Below are positions 55,430 through 64,000 of a stretch of DNA of 64,000 nt, one piece after another (within the stretch, counting starts at the first letter, position 1; each line of letters starts with the position of its first letter). A program made the translations under genes and the position numbers. The stretch lies in NCBI RefSeq assembly GCF_016641735.1, contig NZ_JAEDAO010000001.1:1736001-1800000 (forward strand), written 5' to 3'. This DNA comes from Ramlibacter algicola (GTDB lineage Bacteria > Pseudomonadota > Gammaproteobacteria > Burkholderiales > Burkholderiaceae_C). The notes below the pieces were generated by a model. That model saw nothing but the letters and a program-made list of their open reading frames with translations, was not told the origin of the DNA and made no database searches.

Positions 55430-57403
55430 ATGGCTACCCGACCCTCCCCGTCTTCCGAGTACTCCGAAGGTTCGATCCGCGTGCTCAAGGGCCTCGAGCC
55501 CGTCAAGCAGCGGCCGGGCATGTACACGCGCACCGACAACCCCCTGCACGTCCTGCAGGAGGTGATCGACAACGCCGCCGACGAGGCGCTGGCCGGGCAC
55601 GGCAAGCGCATCAAGGTCACGCTGCACGCGGACGGCTCCACCAGCGTCGAGGACGACGGCCGCGGCATCCCCTTCGGGCTGCACCCGGAAGAGAAGGCGC
55701 CGGTCATCGAGCTGGTCTACACCCGGCTGCACGCGGGCGGCAAGTTCGACAAGGGCAAGGGCGGCGCCTACAGCTTCTCCGGCGGCCTGCACGGCGTGGG
55801 CGTCTCGGTGACCAACGCGCTGGCCAAGCGCCTGGAAGTCACGACGCACCGTGAAGGCCAGGTCGCCACCATCGTGTTCTCGGGCGGCGACGTGGTCGAG
55901 CCGCTCAAGGTGCGCAAGGCCGTCGAGGGCGATCGCCGCTCCGGCACCACGGTGCGCGCCTGGCCGGACGCCAGGTACTTCGAATCCAGCCAGCTGCCGC
56001 TGGCCGAACTGGCGCACCTGCTGCGCAGCAAGGCGGTGCTGATGCCCGGCGTGGCCGTCTACCTGGTCAACGAGAAGACCAAGGACAGCCAGAGCTGGCA
56101 ATACAAGGGCGGCCTGCGCGACTACCTGATGCAGACGCTGCCGGCCGACCCGGTGATCCCGCTGTTCGAGGGCGAGGGCTTTGCGGAGAACAACGAGACC
56201 TTCGCCGAAGGCGAGGGCGCGGCCTGGTGCGTCGCGTTCACCGAGGACGGCGCCCCGGTGCGCGAGAGCTACGTCAACCTGATCCCCACCAGCGCCGGCG
56301 GCACGCACGAAAGCGGCCTGCGCGACGGCCTGTTCAACGCGGTCAAGAGCTTCATCGAACTGCACTCGCTGCTGCCCAAGGGCGTCAAGCTGCTGCCCGA
56401 GGACGTGTTCGCCCGCGCTTCCTACGTGCTGTCGGCCAAGGTGCTGGACCCGCAGTTCCAGGGCCAGATCAAGGAACGGCTCAACTCGCGCGACGCGGTG
56501 CGGCTGGTCTCCAGCTTCGTGCGCCCGGCGCTGGAGCTGTGGCTGAACCAGCACGTCGACTACGGCAAGAAGCTGGCCGAACTGGCCATCAAGGCCGCGC
56601 AGTCGCGCCAGAAGGCCGGCCAGAAGGTCGAGAAGCGCAAGGGCTCGGGTGTCGCCGTGCTGCCGGGCAAGCTCACCGACTGCGAGAGCAAGGACCTCTC
56701 GCACAACGAGGTGTTCCTGGTCGAGGGCGACTCCGCCGGCGGCAGCGCCAAGATGGGCCGCGACAAGGAAAGCCAGGCCGTGCTGCCGCTGCGCGGCAAG
56801 GTGCTCAACACCTGGGAGGTCGAGCGCGACCGCCTGTTCGCCAACACCGAGATCCACGACATCGCGGTGGCCATCGGCGTCGACCCGCACGGGCCGAACG
56901 ACGAGGTCGACCTGTCCGGCCTGCGCTACGGCAAGGTGTGCATCCTGTCCGATGCCGACGTCGACGGCTCGCACATCCAGGTGCTGCTGCTGACGCTGTT
57001 CTTCCGCCACTTCCCGAAGCTGATCGACGCCGGCCACGTGTACGTCGCGCGGCCGCCGCTGTTCCGCGTCGACACGCCGGCGCGTGGCAAGAAGCCGGCC
57101 AGCAAGGAGTACGCGCTGGACGACGGCGAGCTGACCCACATCCTGGACAAGCTGCGCAAGGAAGGCGTCAAGGAAGGCGCCTGGACCATCAGCCGCTTCA
57201 AGGGCCTGGGCGAGATGAGCGCCGAGCAGCTGTGGGAGACCACGCTGAATCCCGATACGCGCCGGCTACTGCCGGTGAAGCTGGGCAAGTACGACTTCGG
57301 CGGCACCGAGCAGCTGATCGCCAAGCTGATGGGCAAGGGCGAGGCCGCCGCGCGCCGCGAGCTGATGGAACTGCACGGCAACGACGTCGAGATCGACGTC
57401 TGA
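55430..57403 (+). CDS. parE: DNA topoisomerase IV subunit B
   Basis: 657 residues. GHKL ATPase: EVIDNAADEALAGHG (N box), EDDGRGIPFG, GGLHGVGVSVTNAL (G2). Transducer domain, then the TOPRIM region LVEGDSAGGSAKMGRDKE and LSDADVDGSHIQ, and the C-terminal KGLGEMSAEQLWETTLNP. The length and absence of the GyrB insert identify ParE. With parC 1.5 kb downstream it decatenates chromosomes. Start at ATG 55430, nine bases after TACAAT. Confidence 0.96.
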   Translation: MATRPSPSSEYSEGSIRVLKGLEPVKQRPGMYTRTDNPLHVLQEVIDNAADEALAGHGKRIKVTLHADGSTSVEDDGRGIPFGLHPEEKAPVIELVYTRLHAGGKFDKGKGGAYSFSGGLHGVGVSVTNALAKRLEVTTHREGQVATIVFSGGDVVEPLKVRKAVEGDRRSGTTVRAWPDARYFESSQLPLAELAHLLRSKAVLMPGVAVYLVNEKTKDSQSWQYKGGLRDYLMQTLPADPVIPLFEGEGFAENNETFAEGEGAAWCVAFTEDGAPVRESYVNLIPTSAGGTHESGLRDGLFNAVKSFIELHSLLPKGVKLLPEDVFARASYVLSAKVLDPQFQGQIKERLNSRDAVRLVSSFVRPALELWLNQHVDYGKKLAELAIKAAQSRQKAGQKVEKRKGSGVAVLPGKLTDCESKDLSHNEVFLVEGDSAGGSAKMGRDKESQAVLPLRGKVLNTWEVERDRLFANTEIHDIAVAIGVDPHGPNDEVDLSGLRYGKVCILSDADVDGSHIQVLLLTLFFRHFPKLIDAGHVYVARPPLFRVDTPARGKKPASKEYALDDGELTHILDKLRKEGVKEGAWTISRFKGLGEMSAEQLWETTLNPDTRRLLPVKLGKYDFGGTEQLIAKLMGKGEAAARRELMELHGNDVEIDV

Positions 57404-57410
57404 GGCACCC

Positions 57411-57974
57411 ATGACGATGCAGCCCGCGATCCCCGCGCAGACCGGCAAGTCGCCGGCGCGGGTGCGGCTGCGTCCGACCATGCAGAGCGACATCGACTTC
57501 GTGCTGACGCTCGAACGCGATCCCGCCAACCTGCCGTTCATCACGCCCTGGGAGCGCACGCAGCACGAAGCGGCGATCCGCTTCCCGGACTTTCGCCACT
57601 TCGTCATCGAAGGCGGCCGAGACTTCGAGCAGGCCGGCTTCCTGATCCTGATCGGCTGCCGCAGCCCGCACCAGGCGATCGAACTGAAGCGCCTCGTCGT
57701 GCGCGACAAGGGGCAGGGCGTCGGCCGCGCCGCGCTGCGCGTGGCCAAGCGGCTCGCCTTCGACGACCTCGGCGCGCACCGCTTCTGGCTCGACGTGCGC
57801 ACGCACAACATCCGCGCGCTGGGGCTGTACGACACCGAAGGCTTCGTGCGCGAAGGCACGCTGCGCGAATGCGTGCAAGGTGCGCAAGGCCGCTTCGATT
57901 CGCTCGCGGTGATGTCGCTGCTGAAGCACGAGTTCGACAGCCGGCGCAAGCTGGGGCTGGAGTTGCCGCGATGA
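57411..57974 (+). CDS. GNAT-family N-acetyltransferase
   Basis: 187 residues. Acetyl-CoA loop VRDKGQGVGRAALRVAK (the Q/R-x2-G-x-G/A signature), a RimJ/RimL-like start RVRLRPTMQSDIDFVLTLE, NIRALGLYDTEGF in the last third. Acceptor unknown. It sits between parE and the transglycosylase gene and its stop overlaps the start of the latter (ATGA). Confidence 0.88.
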   Translation: MTMQPAIPAQTGKSPARVRLRPTMQSDIDFVLTLERDPANLPFITPWERTQHEAAIRFPDFRHFVIEGGRDFEQAGFLILIGCRSPHQAIELKRLVVRDKGQGVGRAALRVAKRLAFDDLGAHRFWLDVRTHNIRALGLYDTEGFVREGTLRECVQGAQGRFDSLAVMSLLKHEFDSRRKLGLELPR

Positions 57975-58861
57975 AGCCCAGCTCCGTTATTCCCGCGAAG
58001 GCGGGAATCCATCGCTTCCTCCGGCGCTGCATGGAAGCGATGGGTTCCCGCCTACGCGGGAACGACGGATTCCTGGCATTGCTCGCAACGGCATGCCTGA
58101 TCTGCACCCCCGCCCACGCCGACGTCTGGGGCTACGTCGACGCCAAGGGCGTCGCGCACTTCGCCAGCGAGAAGGTCGACGAGCGCTACGAGCTGTTCTA
58201 CCGCGGCGGCGAGAGCTTCGACACCAATGACGGCGTCGCCCAGAAGACGCCGCGGCCGGTGACGGTGCCCACCTCCAGCGCCGCGCGGCTGATCGCGTAC
58301 TTCGAGGTCGCGCCCGGCTACAGGCAGGTCAAGCACCACCTGAAGGCAGCGTCGAAGGCGCAGAACATCGACTACGAGCTGCTGCAGGCGGTGATCGCCA
58401 CCGAATCCGGCTTCGATGCGGCGGCCGTCTCGCCCAAGGGCGCCATTGGCCTGATGCAGGTGATGCCCGCCACCGCGCAGCGCTGGGGCGTGCAGGGCAG
58501 CGCGAAGCAGCCGGTCGAGCAGCGCCTGGCCGAGCCCGCCACCAACATCCGCACCGGCTCGCGCCACCTGCGCTACCTGCTGGACCTGTACCCGGGCAAC
58601 GTCGAACTCGCGCTGGCCGCGTACAACGCCGGCGAAGGCGCCGTGCAGCGCGCCGGCAACCGCATCCCCAACTACCCCGAGACGCAGAACTACGTGCGCA
58701 CCGTGCTGCAGCTGTACACGATGCTCAAGCCGCCCGAGATGAAGGGCAAGCCGCGCCGAGTGCGCGTCGAGATGGCGGGCGCCCCCATCGGCAGTGCGCG
58801 CCGCAACCTGCCCGACCCGGCCGACCTGGCCCGCATGCCGGACCCGGCCGACCTCCAGTGA
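57971..58861 (+). CDS. Lytic transglycosylase (DUF4124 + SLT) with a dispersed repeat inside its signal peptide
   Basis: 296 residues. A DUF4124 region ([20 protein letters not shown], 51-70) precedes the SLT domain with catalytic Glu145 in [20 protein letters not shown] and [14 protein letters not shown]. It cleaves peptidoglycan glycan strands, making anhydro-muropeptides. Residues 5-33 are encoded by an inverted pair of dispersed repeats (57983-58069) that splits the positively charged start (MKPS) from the hydrophobic core [17 protein letters not shown]. Without it, MKPS plus FLALL would be a normal signal peptide. The insert is 87 bases and in frame. Confidence 0.9.
   Translation: MKPSSVIPAKAGIHRFLRRCMEAMGSRLRGNDGFLALLATACLICTPAHADVWGYVDAKGVAHFASEKVDERYELFYRGGESFDTNDGVAQKTPRPVTVPTSSAARLIAYFEVAPGYRQVKHHLKAASKAQNIDYELLQAVIATESGFDAAAVSPKGAIGLMQVMPATAQRWGVQGSAKQPVEQRLAEPATNIRTGSRHLRYLLDLYPGNVELALAAYNAGEGAVQRAGNRIPNYPETQNYVRTVLQLYTMLKPPEMKGKPRRVRVEMAGAPIGSARRNLPDPADLARMPDPADLQ
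57983..58069. repeat. Inverted type A repeat pair inside a coding region
   Basis: CGTTATTCCCGCGAAGGCGG..CCATCGCTTCC, then GGAAGCGATGG..TTCCCGCCTACGCGGGAA, then CGACGG. Same family as at 38674-38766, but here the pair is within the 5' part of the transglycosylase gene. Confidence 0.8.
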
Positions 58862-58867
58862 AGCCCG

Positions 58868-58889
58868 CGCGCGGGCACCGGCCCGCGCG
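58868..58889. terminator. Hairpin between the transglycosylase and parC
   Basis: CGCGCGGGC-ACCG-GCCCGCGCG, a perfect 9-bp stem with no T run; it may partly insulate parC. Confidence 0.45.
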
Positions 58890-58910
58890 ACGACGGCAAC
58901 GACGAGAACC

Positions 58911-61241
<2,331 letters not shown>

Positions 61242-61245
61242 CGCC

Positions 61246-61617
61246 GTGCGCCTCGCGTTCGCCGACTCCGAGGTGGCGCGTGTCGAGGCGAACGGCGACC
61301 TCCTGCGCATCGTGTTCGCGGCGGCGGCCATCGAGCCGACACTCGCGGGCGGGGAGGGCGGCTACCTGCTGGGGCTCGCGCTGGAGTTGTCGGGTGCGCG
61401 CTGGCAGGGCGGTGCCGCCGCCTGCTTCGGCCGCTTGCGCGAAGGCTCGCTCAGCGACGCGGTGACGCGCTTCACGGCCATCGAATTGCCGTTCGACGGC
61501 GACGGTCCATGGCGCGCGGAGTTCACGTTCCATGGCGAGCGGCTCACGGTGGATGCGGCGCACGCGCGCTGCGTGCCGGACGCGGCGGCGGTGTTCCGGG
61601 CGTCTTACGCGTGCTGA
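61246..61617 (+). CDS. Hypothetical protein, 123 residues
   Basis: Starts at GTG 61246, four bases after the parC stop, so probably co-transcribed. All-beta appearance with LRIVFAAAAIEP, YLLGLALELSGARW, FTAIELPFDGDGPWRAEFTFHGERL and a final Cys. No known family. It could be a small single-domain beta protein; the tight linkage to parC is the only hint of context. Confidence 0.65.
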   Translation: MRLAFADSEVARVEANGDLLRIVFAAAAIEPTLAGGEGGYLLGLALELSGARWQGGAAACFGRLREGSLSDAVTRFTAIELPFDGDGPWRAEFTFHGERLTVDAAHARCVPDAAAVFRASYAC

Positions 61618-61765
61618 CTCCGAGTGCGAGTCGTCCCATCACAGAGTCGCAGTGACTTCCCACCAGCGAGCTCGACGCTCGGGCTGGCCGGTGCTTTCAA
61701 TTGCTCACATGGCGGTGTGCACCAATGGCATGCTCAGCCGTTAGACGATCAGGAGGATCCTTCAC

Positions 61766-62473
61766 GTGCCAAGTCTCGTGGTCTCGCTCGCGGGCAAGCC
61801 GCAAGCGACCTATGCCATCGGCGGCCAGTGCACCCGCATCGGCCGCTCGACTGGGAACGACATCGTGCTCGACAGCCCCACGGTGAGCAGCACGCATGCA
61901 GTGCTCCTCTTGTCGGGGTCCAGGTTGACGATCGAGGACCTTGGCAGCAGCAACGGGACCTATCTGGGATCTGAGCGGATCGAACGCGCCGATCTCGTGG
62001 ATGGAAGCACGGTGTCCATCGGCGCCTACGACCTGAAGCTGGTGGCCGACCCCAAGGCCATGGCCTATGAGCCGACGCTGTTGGTGCGGTCCAGTGACCG
62101 CCCCCGCAAGGCCTACCTCCGGCGGATGGACGAAGCCCACCCCGGCGAAGCCATCGAATTGGCCAAGGTGGTCAACACGATCGGCAAGCCTGGCGAATGC
62201 ATCGTCACCTTCATCCGGCGCGGCGATGAATTCGCCGTGCAATTCGCTGAGGGACCGACGCCCCTGCTCAATGGATCTGCGCTGGGCGGTCTGCCCGTGC
62301 GCCTGCGTCCTGGCGATGTGTTGGAAATGGACACAGGGCGCCTGCAGTTCCTGCTCGAGGAGCCAGGGGGGCAAACGCAGGCTCCCGATGAAATGCCGAC
62401 CGTCGGAAAGGCTCCTCCCGCCCCAGGCCCGCTCTCCTGGTTGAGACGAGTCTTTCCTCGCTCGCCGGCCTGA
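61766..62473 (+). CDS. FHA-domain protein (two FHA-like modules)
   Basis: 235 residues. The first FHA module (about 1-95) has GRSTGNDIVLDSPTVSSTHA and DLGSSNGTYLG, including the phosphothreonine-binding Arg, Ser and His. A second, degenerate FHA-like module (about 120-200) has NTIGKPGECIVTFIRRGDEF and LNGSALGGLPVRLRPGDVLEM but lacks the Ser-x2-His. The C-terminal tail is Pro-rich. GTG 61766 follows AGGAGG by ten bases. Local base composition looks less GC-rich than the flanks. It may bind a phosphorylated partner, e.g. in secretion or kinase signalling. Confidence 0.87.
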   Translation: MPSLVVSLAGKPQATYAIGGQCTRIGRSTGNDIVLDSPTVSSTHAVLLLSGSRLTIEDLGSSNGTYLGSERIERADLVDGSTVSIGAYDLKLVADPKAMAYEPTLLVRSSDRPRKAYLRRMDEAHPGEAIELAKVVNTIGKPGECIVTFIRRGDEFAVQFAEGPTPLLNGSALGGLPVRLRPGDVLEMDTGRLQFLLEEPGGQTQAPDEMPTVGKAPPAPGPLSWLRRVFPRSPA

Positions 62474-62529
62474 AGGCCGGTCAACGCTCGCCGCCTGCGT
62501 GCTTCGGCGGAGGTCCGGCGGTTCGGAGA

Positions 62530-63501
62530 TCAGCGCACCGGCAGGTGGAGTGACCGCGCGAGGTCGCGCATGCGCGCCACCTCCGCGCGCACGTACTGCT
62601 GCACTTCACTGCCCACCATCGGGAACGGCTCCAGATCGCGGGCGCGCGAGGCGCGGGCGAACTCCGGGGTCGACATGATCCGACGCAGCGTGCGGACCCA
62701 TTCGTCATAGTCGTGGGCCGGGACGTCCGGGCCCATGTAGAGGCCGCGAACGGTCGGCCAGACGAGGTCGACGCCTTGCTCGCGCGCCGTGGGCACCTGC
62801 GCCAGCGGACCCGCCAGGCGATGCGGTGCGAGCACCGCGACCAGCTTCAGTTCCCCGGCGAGGAAGGCTTTCGTCGCCTCCGCGGCGTCGCCGCAGAAGA
62901 CGTCCACATGGCCGGCACGCAACGCCGCGACCGCCTGGCCGCCGCCTTCGAACGACACGAATCGCATCACGCGGTGGTCCTTGCCGGCGGCCTTCACGAG
63001 CAAGGCCGCCTTGATCCAGTCCTGGCTGCCGACGGCACCGCCTGCGCCGAACACCAGGCCGGCCGGGTCGGCGCGCAGGCGCATGCGCAATGTTTCCAGC
63101 GAAGTGATCTGCGAGTTCCTGCGAACCGCCACCACGCCGTATTCGGTGCCGAGCGTCGCCAGCCAGCGCACGGCTTCGGGCGAGTGCGGCCCGAACTTGC
63201 CCTGTGCGAGATTGACGAGCGATCCGGTGGAGAAGGCGACGACCGTGCGCGGGTCGCTCCATCGTTGGGTCACGGCTCGGTCGAAGGCGACCGCGCCGAT
63301 GCCACCGGGCAGGTAGCGGATCTCCACGTCCGCCGCAGCGGCTGCAGCGGACGGCAGGCGCAGCATGTCACGCAGCAACTGGCAGGTCAGGTCGAAGCCG
63401 CCTTCGGCTTTTGCCGGCACGATGCATTCGGTGCGCGGAGCCGAATGGACGGCGGCTGCCTGCAAGGAGGCGAGGACGACGAGGCATGGCACCAGCCGCA
63501 T
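62530..63501 (-). CDS. Bug/TctC-family periplasmic receptor of a sensor-kinase locus
   Basis: 323 residues. Signal peptide RLVPCLVVLASLQAAAVHSA, then a diverged Bug fold: TECIVPAKAEGGFDLTCQL, RYLPGGIGAVAFDRA, SLETLRMRLRADPAGLVFG and LAQVPTAREQGVDLVWP. It lacks the usual KP..PGG signature of the other five. Its ATG is directly adjacent to the stop of the histidine kinase (TGA then ATG), as in TctC-TctDE type loci where a solute receptor works with a two-component system. Likely periplasmic sensor of a carboxylate (inference). Confidence 0.87.
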   Translation of the reverse strand: MRLVPCLVVLASLQAAAVHSAPRTECIVPAKAEGGFDLTCQLLRDMLRLPSAAAAAADVEIRYLPGGIGAVAFDRAVTQRWSDPRTVVAFSTGSLVNLAQGKFGPHSPEAVRWLATLGTEYGVVAVRRNSQITSLETLRMRLRADPAGLVFGAGGAVGSQDWIKAALLVKAAGKDHRVMRFVSFEGGGQAVAALRAGHVDVFCGDAAEATKAFLAGELKLVAVLAPHRLAGPLAQVPTAREQGVDLVWPTVRGLYMGPDVPAHDYDEWVRTLRRIMSTPEFARASRARDLEPFPMVGSEVQQYVRAEVARMRDLARSLHLPVR

Positions 63502-64000
63502 TCAGTTCTCCGGCATCGATGGGGGACGGGGCCACCACAGTGTCGCGCGCAAGCCGTGGCCCGGGCCGCCGCGTTCCAGGCGCAACGTGCCGGCGTGCCG
63601 CGTGGCGATGCCACTGGCGATCGCGAGCCCCAGGCCGGCCCCCCCGGCGCGGCCGGTGCCGCGCGCGAACCGGGTCCCGGCGCGGGCCTGGAACTCCGCA
63701 GGCAGGCCGGGGCCGGTGTCCTCGACCACCACGCTCCAGCCCAGCGCGTCCGCCGCGGCGCGCAAGGTGACACTGCCCACCGGCACGTACGCAACTGCGT
63801 TGGCCACCAGGTTGGCCAACGCCTCCCGCAGCAGTGCCGCGTCACCCCACGCCTGCAGATGCTCGGCCTCGACACCAAGATCCAGGCCCTTGTCCCGTGC
63901 CGCCGGAAGGAACTGGCGGGCCACGTCCCGCAGCAGGTCGAGCGCGTCGAACTGTGCAGGCTGCAGGTCGGCGGATTCGCTGCGCGCCAGGGCCAGCAGC
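63502..64000 (-). CDS. Sensor histidine kinase, C-terminal part (runs off right edge)
   Basis: The last 165 or so codons of a histidine kinase: HATPase_c with N box LVANAVAYV, G1 VEDTGPGLP and G2 GGAGLGLAIA, and the pre-ATPase helix region ARSESADLQPAQFDALDLLR. The His box lies outside the window. Its stop lies next to the start of a Bug receptor gene, so it probably belongs to a TctDE-like two-component system. Confidence 0.85.
   Translation of the reverse strand, partial: LLALARSESADLQPAQFDALDLLRDVARQFLPAARDKGLDLGVEAEHLQAWGDAALLREALANLVANAVAYVPVGSVTLRAAADALGWSVVVEDTGPGLPAEFQARAGTRFARGTGRAGGAGLGLAIASGIATRHAGTLRLERGGPGHGLRATLWWPRPPSMPEN

Noticed and set aside
61690..61765. tRNA-like string (CTCAGCCGTTAGACGATCA) before the FHA gene
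   Set aside because: No acceptor or anticodon stem can be built around it.

Overview
High-GC beta-proteobacterial chromosome, most like Burkholderiales/Comamonadaceae (Ramlibacter/Variovorax type). The evidence is the gene orders dapA-bamC-MBL and pyrG-kdsA-DUF1330-eno-ftsB, six Bug/TctC-type periplasmic receptors, SlyD next to a RoxA-type oxygenase, and strong G/C bias in third codon positions. Taxonomy is inferred from gene content; no search was run. Genes are dense and no gene-free stretch exceeds about 300 bases.

Layout. (1) 1-7400: an aromatic-degradation locus. A minus-strand operon encodes a ferredoxin-NAD reductase, Rieske oxygenase alpha subunit, SDR dehydrogenase, oxygenase beta subunit, a 59-residue unknown protein and an FAH-family hydrolase. 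It is divergent from an IclR-type regulator, which is followed by two Bug receptors. Six good copies and one degenerate copy of a 15-bp palindrome (RTCC-N7-GGAC) flank the regulator gene, in pairs 20 bp apart and on top of the predicted promoters. (2) 7400-12430: MFS transporter, tRNA-Lys and tRNA-Ala, an oxidoreductase/PhyH oxygenase pair and a divergent alpha/beta hydrolase. (3) 12430-18700: two secreted unknowns, guaC with a terminator-like leader, divergent uvrD, a hypothetical gene. (4) 18800-26700: an orphan Rieske oxygenase alpha/beta pair, small lipoprotein, SulP-STAS-cNMP transporter, amiC, tsaE, queG. (5) 26700-35150: AEC permease, three Bug receptors, xerD, cupin, PLP dehydratase, quinone-reductase-like flavoprotein, MFS. 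(6) 35100-45800: housekeeping block with hslO, ftsB, eno, kdsA, pyrG, coaBC, dut. (7) 45900-49700: envelope lipoproteins, an ACT-domain protein behind a possible leader peptide, slyD, roxA, Ala/Pro-rich lipoprotein. (8) 49700-55300: MBL hydrolase, bamC, dapA, methyltransferase, SDR, MFS. (9) 55400-62500: parE, GNAT, lytic transglycosylase, parC, FHA protein. (10) 62500-64000: a Bug receptor next to a truncated sensor kinase (TctE-like).

Most notable. The palindromic operator array around the IclR gene predicts coordinated control of ring-oxidation enzymes and solute receptors. A dispersed inverted repeat pair sits in frame inside the signal peptide of the lytic transglycosylase. A 15-codon Ile-containing leader ORF with mutually exclusive hairpins precedes an IlvM-like ACT protein. 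A terminator-like hairpin sits in the guaC leader. Several genes start 5-9 bases after a -10 hexamer, implying leaderless transcripts.

No CRISPR array, insertion sequence, prophage or conjugative element was seen. The accessory character lies in the catabolic clusters and the dispersed palindromic repeats.
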